This document shows positions 1 to 9,880 of a DNA stretch of 37,890 nucleotides, piece after piece. Position 1 is the stretch's first letter, and each line of letters begins with the position of its first letter. The notes beneath the pieces are model-generated. The model made no database searches, had not been told where the DNA came from, and saw only the letters and a program-made list of their open reading frames with translations. The position numbers and the translations under genes were made by a program. This stretch comes from Tieghemiomyces parasiticus (lineage: Eukaryota; Kickxellomycota; Dimargaritomycetes; Dimargaritales; Dimargaritaceae): contig JANBPT010000404.1 of NCBI GenBank assembly GCA_027575765.1, positions 1 through 37,890 of the forward strand, in the 5' to 3' direction.

Positions 1-2
1 CA

Positions 3-604
3 GACTCCAACTCGCCCGATAATGGTCACACGCGCACCCAGAGCAAACAACAGAAGGCCGAGGACGCGGCCGAAGAGACGCGGCGCCAGGCCGAACTGGA
101 CCTCCTCCTCATGGACGACGAAACTCTCGCCGCGGAGGCCCGTCACTTCGACATGAATGAGATCATCAAGAGCGAAAAGGCCAAAGGTCGCCGGCGGCAG
201 CGGCGCCGTGGTAAGAAGGGCGCTGAAGACGATACCGCGCCTATACAGGAAGGGTTCAATATCAACGTTGCCGATCCTCGGTTCGCCGCCGTGCACGAAT
301 CCTCGACCTTCGCCATTGATCCCACCAACCCACGGTAAGTTCATCTAGCCCTTCCCATTGAACTGCTACTTCACTGACGGGTGTAGCGGGTCCAGTGGAA
401 GTGTACTTGTCTGATTATTGCGCCTGAAAGAAAAGTACTCTTGACCCGGTTGAAAATGGACCGTTACTCACCGCCCATCCTAAATTCCACCCACCCTGCC
501 CTTTTACCCACCCCTCCCTTCTACCCGCTAGGTTTACCAAGACCAAGGCCATGGATGAGCTTCTATCTGAGCGGAGGAAGCGTCAGCGTAGTACGGCCAA
601 CTAG
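3..604 (+). CDS. ESF1: ESF1 pre-rRNA processing factor, C-terminal end (5' truncated by window edge)
   Basis: This is the 3' part of the gene for the nucleolar protein Esf1, which in yeast is needed for early pre-rRNA cleavages leading to 18S rRNA. Two exons are visible: 3-334 (open from the window edge) and 532-604 (stop TAG 602-604). A 197-nt intron (GTAAGT donor at 335, TAG acceptor ending at 531) splits an Arg codon in phase 2. Family signatures are QAELDLLLMDDE, HFDMNEIIKSEK followed by a Lys/Arg-rich block, then DPRFAAVHESSTFAIDPTNPR, continued after splicing by FTKTKAMDELLSERR and a basic tail. This is the usual ESF1/NUC153-type C terminus. An AATAAA lies at 773-778. The spliced product makes better family sense than reading through the intron, which stops at once. 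Identification is from remembered family motifs; the N-terminal bulk lies outside the window. Confidence 0.9.
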
Positions 605-958
605 CGGCGGCTCGACTCGTGAAGGTTTTCGATCGGTTTTGGTAGCGCACCACCGCAGTGTGGCGGTCACAACTCACTTTAGCAGCCAGACTCTCCCAGC
701 ACAGCAGCTCAGCTCCACGGGCGTCAGGCGGAGTTTCCATATTCTGGACCGAGCATCCAGCCCCATGACCACAATAAAACCCCGTTATCTCGCCCGGCTC
801 AAATTGTATTACATCGTTTAAGCCAAGTAGCTAAGCGTTATCTAAGTTCCTCGTGCAGAAGAGCAGCCCACTCCGAGAGTGTCTGGTGATATTCCAGTGT
901 ATTTACCAAGGTAATGGACGTGATAAAGGTTGCAAATGACGGCAGGCGTACAACATAA
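605..958. other. Convergent intergenic spacer with an AATAAA signal
   Basis: This 354-bp spacer separates the ESF1 stop from the stop of the convergent aminotransferase gene. On the plus strand an AATAAA hexamer at 773-778 is a plausible polyadenylation signal for ESF1. Open frames here overlap ESF1 exon 2 and look like shadows. No further gene is seen. Confidence 0.6.
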
Positions 959-2491
959 CTAGTCATCACCGAGATTGAAGCGCTGCAAAGCACGAGCCAT
1001 ACGTTCCAAGGCGGGTCCAAAATCCTCGGGGCTGGCGTGGGCGAAGGCGGTCCGGAAGTAAGGTTCCTGGGCCATGGCGGCGCGGTCGATTTGACCGGCA
1101 AAGTAGTGACCGGGAATGGCGATGACGCGCTCCGCCACCAGGGCCTCCAAAATGTCACCCATGACGTCGCGATCAGCGCCCCTGGAACCGGTGAGGGACG
1201 ACGGGAGTCGAAGTTTAATCCAACAGAACATCCCAGCGGGCGGCACGGCATAGTCGACCAGGCCATTGAGGTGTTTGGCCAGCTGGTCAATAAACAGGTT
1301 GCGACGCTGGTAGTAGTCGTACTGGAGGCGCTTGAGGTACATGGACCACCCGGCGTGCTTCCAAGTGTTGGTGAGCAGTTCGGTGATGATAGCCTGGGAG
1401 AACCCTGAGGGCTGCTGGATGGTGGTTTCGTTGTGGTACTCGAGGTAAGGGAGGAACTGTTTGCTGGTGGTGATCCAGCCGCAACGGGAGCCAGGGGCCA
1501 GGATTTTGGAGAAGGAGTCGAGGCGGAGGACGCGACCATCGGTGTCAAGGGACAAGAAGGATGGAAGGAGACCCGAGAGGCCCGGCTGGGCATCCATACT
1601 GTCGTTGGTCCGCTCGGCCGCGGGTTGATAGGGGGCAAACTGGAGGTAGTAGTATGGGTCGTCCTCGATGATGATGAGGTTATAACTCTGAGCCAATGCG
1701 TAGATGGCCCGGCGACGCGAGAGTGGGAGGGTGGCACCGGTGGGATTCTGACCCGTCGGCACTAGATAGAGCAGTTTAGGCCGCGGACGGTCGGCGGGCC
1801 AGGTGGAGAGGGTCTGTTCGAGGGCCTCAGGGATCATGCCATCCTGATCCATCGGGATTGGAGTGGTATGGAGTCCGTTGCTGGTGGCGGTATCAATCGC
1901 GGCCGGATAGGTCCACTCGTCCACCAGGAGATAGTCACCGGCCGTTCCGATGAGGCTAACAGCTTTGTCTAGTGCGTCGGTACTGCCCACCGTGGTGATC
2001 ACATCCCAGTCAGCGTAGGGGGGGTGGTGAATCTCCTCAACGTGCTCGCGCAGAAAGGCCTGCAGGCCGAGGATCCCCTGCGCGGTTCCGTACTGCAGTG
2101 AGTTACAGAGGGCCACGCTGGCCTGGAGGGGCCCGGATCCAGGGGCAGGATGAAAGGGAATTGTCACCTGCAGCTCTGGCGCAGGAGAGGGGACCCCGTT
2201 GACATTGGCCGCCTCCATCGATGGGACGGTGGCTGACAGGGACCTGAAGGCAAAACTCGACGGGTGTGGGAGACCGGCCGAGAGAGATAGCATGCCGGGC
2301 ATGAAGAAGTACTGGTAAAGCTGCTTGATGGGTGTGCGGGAACGGCGCTTCGCATCCCCTAGCAGTGGTAGGAGGTCGAGGGCCGACCGGGGCGGGTGGG
2401 TCACTTTGGATTTGACGATACCTGCCTTATCAACCAGGTGCGGGACGGTGGCGGCTTCAGCGACGTCGTTCAGATTGTGGGTCACGGTCAT
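959..2491 (-). CDS. ARO8: PLP-dependent aminotransferase, Aro8 / kynurenine-2-aminoadipate type (fold type I)
   Basis: This is a 510-aa fold-type-I aminotransferase of the Aro8/KAT-II group, which transfers amino groups between aromatic or 2-aminoadipate-type amino acids and 2-oxoglutarate. Motifs in order (510-aa numbering): GLPHPSSF near 73-80, QYGTAQGILGLQAFL near 133-147, PTGQNPTG ending at 252, IIEDDPYYYLQF near 274-285, DSFSKILAPGSRCGW at 325-339 with K329 as the PLP Schiff-base lysine, and FRTAFAHASPED near 479-490 with the carboxylate-binding Arg. I chose the ATG at 2491 because it gives the usual length of about 500 aa and because a minus-strand TATA box at 2669-2676 lies 178 bp upstream. 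The frame stays open to another ATG at 2908, but that 139-residue extension is Ser/Pro/Arg-rich and looks like translated pyrimidine-rich leader. Substrate preference cannot be read from the sequence. No intron is needed. Confidence 0.93.
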   Translation of the reverse strand: MTVTHNLNDVAEAATVPHLVDKAGIVKSKVTHPPRSALDLLPLLGDAKRRSRTPIKQLYQYFFMPGMLSLSAGLPHPSSFAFRSLSATVPSMEAANVNGVPSPAPELQVTIPFHPAPGSGPLQASVALCNSLQYGTAQGILGLQAFLREHVEEIHHPPYADWDVITTVGSTDALDKAVSLIGTAGDYLLVDEWTYPAAIDTATSNGLHTTPIPMDQDGMIPEALEQTLSTWPADRPRPKLLYLVPTGQNPTGATLPLSRRRAIYALAQSYNLIIIEDDPYYYLQFAPYQPAAERTNDSMDAQPGLSGLLPSFLSLDTDGRVLRLDSFSKILAPGSRCGWITTSKQFLPYLEYHNETTIQQPSGFSQAIITELLTNTWKHAGWSMYLKRLQYDYYQRRNLFIDQLAKHLNGLVDYAVPPAGMFCWIKLRLPSSLTGSRGADRDVMGDILEALVAERVIAIPGHYFAGQIDRAAMAQEPYFRTAFAHASPEDFGPALERMARALQRFNLGDD

Positions 2492-2668
2492 GCTGGTTAA
2501 ATGGGGACTTTGGGGGATGCCAACAGGGGAGAGGAGGTGCAGAGGCCGACCAGGTGGGCGGGGAAGGCTGGTGTTGGGTAGCGGCTGGAGTTGGCGGGAC
2601 GGAGAGTTTTTCAGTACAAAGTGAGGAGGTGGGTTAGTGGAGCGGAGATATACAGGCAAGGGCAGGTG

Positions 2669-2676
2669 TATATATA
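2669..2676 (-). promoter_or_regulatory. TATA box of the aminotransferase gene
   Basis: TATATATA read on the minus strand, 178 bp upstream of the chosen ATG (2491) and followed by a CT-rich leader. The same pattern (TATA, pyrimidine-rich leader, ATG) recurs at other genes here. It lies inside the long open frame starting at 2908, which argues for the shorter protein. Confidence 0.55.
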
Positions 2677-5167
2677 GAAAAGTAGGGCGAAGAAATCTGC
2701 CGGCCAAATAGCTGGGCCAGAAGGTAGGCGTCGAAGTAGCTGCACGGAGCTGCGCTGGTGACGAGTGAAAAACGGCGGGAGACGCGAAATCCGGCCTTAT
2801 CCGAGCAATGTTGGCCGAAAGGGGGAGGAATAGTTCGCGTGTCTGAGGTGGCCTCGGCTTCCAATCAAAGATTGACGCCGGCGACTGCACCGATGCGGCA
2901 GGTGCCATGCCAGAGAAATGTGAGCCGGAAAAGAACTCTACTGAACCGATCCTTAAACCAAGGTGTGTTGCAATAGACTATGGAGAGACGGATATTTAAG
3001 CAAGGAGCTAGCGGCATCGTGTTTTACCTGGAGACGTATGAGTGTGGGAAGCGGGCTATTGTGCAGGGTTGAGGTGCATCGTGTTTCGCGATGGGAAGGC
3101 GTAGTGGTACGAAGGTTAGGCGGCAGTTTGGACCCCAGGAATAGGGCTGCCGGAGGTATGGAGCGTGGTTTTGGCGTACGTGACCAAGAAGGATGAAGCC
3201 GGAGATGGGTAGACGGTGCTGGAAAGTGAACAGGCTGATTCAGAGCGATTTTTGATGTGAACACAAGGTAAGCGAAGTGCGTGACATGGCGTGCGGAGCG
3301 GCAAAGCTGTTTTATATAAAAATTACCCAAAGTCAGGACAGCCGCTGGCAGCCTAGGAACGCACCGCTACAACTGTCGCCCACGCCAGTCGGGTTATGAG
3401 TAATAATGACACGTCAATTTAAGTGAGCCCTATGGGAATACCCAGCAGTCAACCGAGCCTAACTGCGGACAATACAGCAGGTGATGTTTAAGTACGCACG
3501 CGACGGTCGAATGGCTAAATCAAGGAGGGGAGACGGGACTAGCGACACCAGGAAGCCACACCCAGCCTTTTGTAAGTGCATCAATATCACCGCCGATAGG
3601 CTCCAGACCCACTGACCCTCTTCAACCAGCCAGTCAGGGGCGTGGTACAGTATGGCTGCCGATTCCCATGCCGTTCAACACGGTCGAATGGGCCGCAGTT
3701 CACGCCGGTTGATATTATGACGGGTGCTATGGCCAGTGGCGGATAGGCCACGATTAGGGCAACAGGTACAATACAAAGAGGGTGTGAAAATATTCACTAT
3801 ACTCTTTGGAGAGGGACGCTCCCGCCTCTGGTGGACTGGTACAAAGTAGCGCGCGCAGCTGCGAAAATGGCCATGACTGACGAAGTCAGTCGTACGATGA
3901 CCGGGGGCTCCGGAGGGAAGAAACTGACCACGCCGTCCATCGGTCTCCGGACAGATTACGCCGAACAGGTGCCTCTGCCAACCCTCGCCATCGTGGCAAC
4001 CCTCCCCAATCGGGAAAGACTGATAACCCGCCACGTTGCCCCCTGCCCGACGCTTGCAATGTGATGGACGCGGTGATTGAAATGTACCTAAGAGGCCCGG
4101 CCACGGGAGGGCGTCCTCCTGGGGCTCACACGAGGTAGTATTTACCGCTAGAGTGGTCTATTCCTGCTCTTCGTCACACTACCGGGTGGCGCTGCCCTAC
4201 CCCGTCTACTCGCCTTCCAAATTAATATTTCTGCAAGGTTGACATCTGTTGCAGAAGACTTTGAGCCATGCGCTCCCATCTATCCCCTTCTCCGGTATTC
4301 AACCTAACTACAGAACCTCAATCGTCGCAAAATCCGTCATCACGCTCGCCCCGCCTTAAAGCGTGAGGGCAAACTGGGCTAGCCAAGGCCCTATTTTGAC
4401 CGCACTAACATGACCACGGGCTGATGATTGGGCATTGGAACTGGAGTGTGCAACCCGAGAGAGGGGTTTGTGAAGATGTATCGAGGGTACCGACCGAGAA
4501 AGGCAGCGAGCAAGTTGGCCAAAGCGTAGTTATAGCAATAAGTAGACTGCTTTTACACACTTGACTACTAAGACTTTCGGCTGACCATGGGGCTTTTTAC
4601 GTGTCTAGACCTCGGTTAGGTAAGGCCGTTTAGCAAGAAGGGGAGAGCTCCGATCCGAATGCCTCAGGTGAGGATCCGTAGGCCCAGCTTACCAGGCGTG
4701 GGTCCATCAGCGGTACGTTTATGCTTGACCAACCTGCTGCAGTTGAGACTCCCTTCATCTGGTAATACGCTTGTCCGCTACAGAGGAGGTGAGGGTGTTC
4801 AGAGGCGCCAATCTTCGTCCTACTGGGAAAAAGGGGCGAGCCCGCCGATACAGTTTCGCCAGTACATGTATGCCTGGGCCACACTAATGAGCGCGTGCTT
4901 ATTATTTACTGCAAAGTACCTCAACAGTAGTACAATTGGGGTATTCGCCCAACCGACTCCCTCCACCCCTAGTGTCCCATTCGACGGATTCTTTATTTTT
5001 GTGTGGAGGAGCGAATGCGTTAGGGTGAGGGGAAAAGCTGGACTATCGTCCTCCCTCCTTGATTTGCCTATATCCACCTCAGTGTATAACTTGCTTATTT
5101 TTTTTTACCCGCCGTAGCCCCACGACGCGGGTCTGTCAACGCCAAACACAACCCCGCCGGCGTGTAT
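2677..5167. other. Gene-poor intergenic region of about 2.5 kb
   Basis: This stretch lies between the aminotransferase promoter and the 3' end of the PDH E2 gene. The open frames seen on both strands (up to about 150 codons) have mixed, low-complexity or Ser/Pro/Arg-rich products without recognisable motifs or plausible splice partners. I found no tRNA-like T-arm and no long repeat. A T9-type tract near 5098-5107 lies just past the E2 stop codon. Confidence 0.5.
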
Positions 5168-7028
5168 TTAGAGGAGCAATTTGAGGGGATTCTCCATGAG
5201 CTCCTTCCAGGCCTTTAGCCATTGGGCACTGACGGCACCGTCGACGACCCGGTGGTCAGCGCTGAGGGTGACCTTCATAACGGCCGCAACCTTGAAACCA
5301 CCGGGGGCCGAGGCGTCGGGCACCACCTTCTCAGTTGTGGCACCGACAGCCAAGATGCAGGACTGCGGGGGATTGATGATGGCGGTGAACGAGTCCACGC
5401 CGAACATGCCAAGGTTGGAGATGGTGAAGCTGCCGCCCTGGTACTCCTCGGGCTTGAGGCCATTCTCGCGGGCGCGGGCGGCCAGCTCCTTCATGGTGTT
5501 AGAGATACCCGCCAGACCCTTGGCCTCGGCGCTCCGGATGATAGGCGTGATGAGACCGCTGGGCGTGGCCGTAGCCACCGAAATGTCGGCGTTGTGGTAC
5601 TGACGGATGAAATCCTTCTGCCACGAGCTGTTGACCTCCGGAACCTTGAGGAGAGTGAGAGCCGACGCTTTGATAATGAAGTCGTTGACCGACAGCTTGT
5701 ACTCGCCCTTACCCGCTTCGTTGAGCGCCGTCCGTAGCTTGTTGATCTTGTCCATGTTTACCTCCACCGTCACGTAGTAGTGCGGCAGCTGCTGCTTGGA
5801 CTCCACCAGGCGGCTGGCGATCACCCGGCGCATGTTGGACGTCGGGATGTCGGTGTAGGCGGTGCCGGCACTCGGGACGGGCGCGGCAGCCGGGGCCGGG
5901 GTGGCCTTGGTCGGGGCAGCCGATTTCTTAGCGGCGCCACCCTCACTGATAAACTTCTCGACGTCGGCCTTGACGATGCGGCCGTGCGGGCCGGTACCTT
6001 GAACATCGGCTAGGTTTAAGTTCTTCTCACGGGCGATGGTCTTAGCCAGCGGACTGGCGAAGATCCGGCCGGACCCGTTGCCGGAGGCCGGGGCAGTATC
6101 GCGCTGGGACTCAGTCTGCTTCTCTTGTTTAGTGGGTTCGGGCTTGGATTCTTCCTTCTTCGGCTCGGGCTTCGACGCCTCCTCCTTGGGGGACTCGGGC
6201 TCGGCGGCCTTGGCAGCACCTTCGCCGGCACTCTCGGGCTGGAAGTCGGCGAACTTGTCGGCGTCGGCCTTGTTCTCCACCAGAATGGCGATCGGATGAC
6301 CCACGGCCACGTCCTTGGAGCCGCTATCGCACAGAATTTTGGCGAGGTAGCCCTCCTCCTGACATTCGAAATCCATCTGGGCCTTGTCGGTCTCAATCTC
6401 GACCAGAACGTCACCAGGCACAATCTCGTCGCCGACCTCCTTCTGCCAGGCACCCACGTTACCCGCAGTCATGGTCGGGGACAGGGCCGGCATGTCGATG
6501 ACGGTGTGCGGCGGGTAAGACTTGGAGCTATAAAGGCGGGCATGAGTCGATAGCCCGGGGAGGGTCATGGCCAGAGCAGCGGCCCGCAGGTTCAAGGTGG
6601 CACTGGTGGAGGGATCCAGGCGAGAGAAATAATAGGGAAAGGTATGGCGGAAAAGGGGACGAGTAAGTTATTCGGCTTGTAGAAGCGGGTGAGCTGTATT
6701 GCGGGCTTTGGGGCCCGGCCGTGTGCACAGTGGAGAACACTTAGGTATGCGTGCGCTGGCGCTGGCTCGTTGGCTCCGCATCATGCCACTTGTGCGAGTG
6801 AATTCCCCGCTGGTGAGATCCGAAGAGGTCAAGCTGTCTTACGGTGCTGTACCCCCTTGGCCAACCAAGGAACGGTACTTACGTTTTAGACAAGGTGGTC
6901 GGGGCCCGGGTCACGTTGAGCGACGAGATCTGGGTCAGACCGCGCCGGGCGAGACGCAGGGCCAGGATCGCACCGGAGCGAGTGCCGCAGCCCAAGGTAG
7001 CGGCAGTGGAGAAGCGCTGGAGCAACAT
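5168..7028 (-). CDS. LAT1: Pyruvate dehydrogenase complex E2, dihydrolipoyllysine acetyltransferase (mitochondrial, two exons)
   Basis: This is the mitochondrial PDH E2 core, which passes acetyl groups from E1 to CoA. Exon 1 is 7028-6883 (ATG 7028), the intron 6882-6603 (280 nt, GTAAGT to CCAG), and exon 2 6602-5168 (TAA); the spliced protein is 526 aa. Exon 1 begins MLLQRFSTAATLG and is Arg-rich without acidic residues, a presequence. One lipoyl domain spans about 80-158 with ETDKAQMDFE and lipoyl-Lys K122. An Ala/Pro/Glu/Lys linker follows, then the peripheral subunit-binding domain at about 229-268 (FASPLAKTIARE, GTGPHGRIVKADVE) and the catalytic domain at about 296-526 ending DHRVVDGAVSAQWLKAW, catalytic His H499, with C-terminal PLKLLL. 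Exon 2 has no suitable ATG at its 5' end (TTG sits at 6595), so the upstream exon is required. The intact catalytic His supports E2 rather than protein X. No other PDH subunit gene is in the window. Confidence 0.96.
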
Positions 7029-8081
7029 GGTCTGAATGGGGGAGGATGCGGTAGACTAGGTTGATAGGAGGAACTGACAACGGTGGCGAAGTATGGATAA
7101 TGAATTGCTACAAACAAAGAAAGACGGGCCGACGCGATGCAATGTCCAAACTGATTACAGCTAAGGCTTTTCGGGTGGGGCTGCCAATACGTAATCTATG
7201 AAGAGGCAGTGCTTGGACGAATGAGGGAGCGTGTATGGGGGAAGGGAGAGGGGTTCGGGGCGTTAAGAAAGACGTGGTTGTACAGTGTGAGGCCGGGAGA
7301 CTAGCAAGCGGCTTCGTGGGCTGGGGAGAGGGAGGGATGGGAAGCCGGTAGCCTATTTAGGTGGCACGATTTTTTCCCTGGCGCAATCGACGCCATTTGG
7401 CACCTACGCGTTCTCCACTATTCAGCAGCCCAGAGGATGCCTACTAGAGATAAAGCCGGCTTTCAGTGCACTCTTTTAATCAGCACCACACTGACATCCT
7501 CGTGCTATTGGGCCGTACCCTCATGGGCGCTCAACTCTCGCAATTGGGAGAGGAATAAGGTTCCCTGCACCAACAACGATATAAGGTGATATATTTTAGA
7601 CCAATAGGAAGGCCCGACGGTGCCATCGATATGAACGGGTTGGAGGAAACGAGGGGAGGGGCGAAAATGGGATGCAGCACTGGGGAGACTTGGCCGTGTA
7701 ACCCGTGGGCGCCATACCCCCTAGTGAGGGGCCGTCTCAGAATCGAACAAGGCAACAGGGTTAACGATCACAATCGCTAGACGGTCGGGGGCTGGGAAGG
7801 AAAACCTTAGAGCCCTAGTAGTAGACCGACTGCGACCGGCTAGGATATACCTGCTCTGCATTGCAAACGTCGACTTGCATCAAACCAAAGGGAACAGGGT
7901 CTATTTGCCACACTGCCCCACGCAGCGTATATAAATCGCACAGGCGACGTAGCTTAGGCTTGACCTATTTAATAATGATTTTGATAACCTTTTGACTGCG
8001 TTGTATATATGATCCTTTTGCTACCGCACTGTGCGTGAAAGCGTAGTTCGTTTGGCATCCTAAGCCCCCCCTCCAACTACC
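7029..8081. other. Intergenic region upstream of PDH E2
   Basis: This 1.05-kb stretch contains the presumed PDH E2 promoter on its left side (minus strand) and the 3' flank of the F-box-like gene on its right. A weak TAAATA-like element occurs near 7354-7362 on the minus strand, about 330 bp from the E2 ATG. A good plus-strand TATATAAAT at 7928-7936 points into the 3' end of the F-box-like gene and has no sense ORF behind it. No gene is supported. Confidence 0.45.
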
Positions 8082-9745
8082 TTAGGTGGAGCTCAAGACG
8101 GCGTCCGCCACGTCGTAAGTGACAAATGAGAGCTCCGCCGTAGGTCCGTGGAAGTAAAACACATGTCGGTTGTCCAGGGTGGATAGCAAGGGCGCCGGCC
8201 TGCTATCCATATCGTTGGCGTTTGACTGCTCAGCCACCGCGTGCCCGTGGCTGGAATAGTAGTTGAGTAGCCGTGCATGAGCCGTCTCAAAGTTTTGCAG
8301 CGCCAGTAACTCAAGAACGTTTGCTTTAGCCAGATCATTTAAGCCCGGAACAAATTGATCCAACACATTGACCTGGTTGGCAATGGCGGCCGCTGCCACA
8401 ACGGTGGATTCCATAGTAGAGACACGCCTGTGTGCACGGCGCTGTCCGGGCCGGTTCATCGTTTCTTGGATCTGGTTTAACCCTGAGAGGTTTCCTAACG
8501 CTGCCAATGCCGTAACAATCCAGGTCCGGACATTCTGGGCCATATCGTTAACCATCGCCTGGAAAACCGGCCCCCTATGTTCAGGGTTGACCTGATCACC
8601 ATCGCCAACGCTGGCTTGGCCCTGCTGTGCCCAATTTCTTTGATTGGCGTGCTTAAGATCAAAGAATGTGTCCGGTAGAGTCAGGTCGAAGGCCGGTATG
8701 ATATGTGCTAAGCCAGCTCTCAGAGACATCGTAAACTCATAGGTTCCGAGGTAATTCACCAGATCGGCGAGGAAAGCCTCATTATCCGTGATCAAGGCGG
8801 CGGCGAGCATGTGGCCGTTGGAGCGGAGATGAGGATTGGTGGCACTTACCCGGTGCCGACGAGCACCCTGGTTTATCTGGCGGAGACGCGGGGCCAGGTG
8901 ATGGAGGTACTGGGAGCGGGCCAGGTCAGGGTCGCCTTCGCCGCTCTGAAAAAGGCAACCGAAGCTGTTCTGGTCTTTCTCATTGACCACTTGGAGGTAT
9001 CCCGGCTCCGCCACCTCGCGGGCGGGTGGGTAGGCCGCCCAGCCGCGGTAATTACGATAACCGACACTCTTCTCGAGGCTACAAGCCTGGGTATAGATAT
9101 TGGCCAAAGGCGAGAGTCCCAACGTCTCGGCAATGTTGACGACAAATGTGCGGTAGAAGTAACTGGTGATTGGCGAGCTCAGCATCGGCAGCAGGGCCGT
9201 GAAACGGTCCACGGGGACGGCTGGCGGGATGGGTTGGGCGGCATTGGAGATCATCGAATGGGGCATAATTAGCTGACCATTGTTCTCTCGGAGAATACGT
9301 TGCCATTCCTTAAAAAATGGAGGGCAAGTAACCTGGTGGGTAAGGGTTGGTAAAAGGTATGGCAGCATGGGAAATATGTGGCCTCGAGATATTAGTCGAA
9401 AATTAAGGGCTGTCCCTTGGAAGTAGACTCGACACCAGCCACCAGGCAAGTGCCATCGGAGCTTAGTTTTAGAATTCAACTTACCAGTCGATCATGCAGT
9501 AGGGGAACCTGATAAGCTATGCTTCCAAGGTATGTAGAGGTCTCGGTCACTACCCGCAGGTCCTTCATATCCAAGGTGGTCAGGATGTCTACAATCACAT
9601 CCGGGGGTAGCGAGAGTAAGCGAAAGGTCATAGTACTATCCGGCGTAGGTACTGCTGTGCCTCCGTTGCTAGGACCTAAAGGGGTGGTGGACCCTACTGC
9701 CACCAAACCTAGGCATACTGCAGGAACTAGAAAGCGGAGAAACAT
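8082..9745 (-). CDS. Predicted secreted protein with an N-terminal F-box-like motif (two exons)
   Basis: I do not recognise the full protein. Exon 1 is 9745-9485, the intron 9484-9333 (152 nt, GTAAGT to CCAG, with a CTAAT branch-point-like site), exon 2 9332-8082 (TAA); the junction is phase 0 and the product is 503 aa. It starts MFLRFLVPAVCLGLVAVGST, a textbook signal peptide (basic n-region, hydrophobic core, small residues near a cut at about 18-20). After a short Gly/Thr/Pro linker comes an F-box-like stretch at about residues 43-80: LSLPPDVIVDILTTLDMKDL, then a Ser and hydrophobic positions as in the Skp1-binding helix set. The remaining 420 residues are helical-looking with no repeat (LRR, WD, Kelch) that I can see. 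An in-frame GTG further upstream is not a plausible eukaryotic start; the ATG at 9745 lies 128 bp from a TATA box. Secretion of an F-box protein is unexpected. The motif could instead be a coincidental helical match. Confidence 0.8.
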
Positions 9746-9872
9746 GGCGCTTGACTGGAGTGGTAAAGCAGGGCGTAAAAAAATATGGAGCGAAAACACA
9801 ATGAAGTTGAGATGGTGCTGTAGTTAAATAGAGTAGGTGAGATATAGTACTTGTGGGGACGGACATGAGCAA

Positions 9873-9880
9873 TATATATA
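9873..9880 (-). promoter_or_regulatory. TATA box of the secreted F-box-like gene
   Basis: An AT-alternating TATATATA tract in 9871-9881, 128 bp upstream of the ATG at 9745 on the minus strand. Spacing resembles that of the other TATA-containing genes in the window. Confidence 0.5.

Noticed and set aside
838..1737. 299-codon minus-strand open frame inside the aminotransferase gene
   Set aside because: It is a shadow frame of the GC-biased aminotransferase coding sequence, with Ser/Pro/Thr-rich composition and no motif.
7735..7760. Minus-strand TTCGATT resembling a tRNA T-loop
   Set aside because: The five bases on either side are not complementary, so no T-arm can form, and no cloverleaf could be built upstream.
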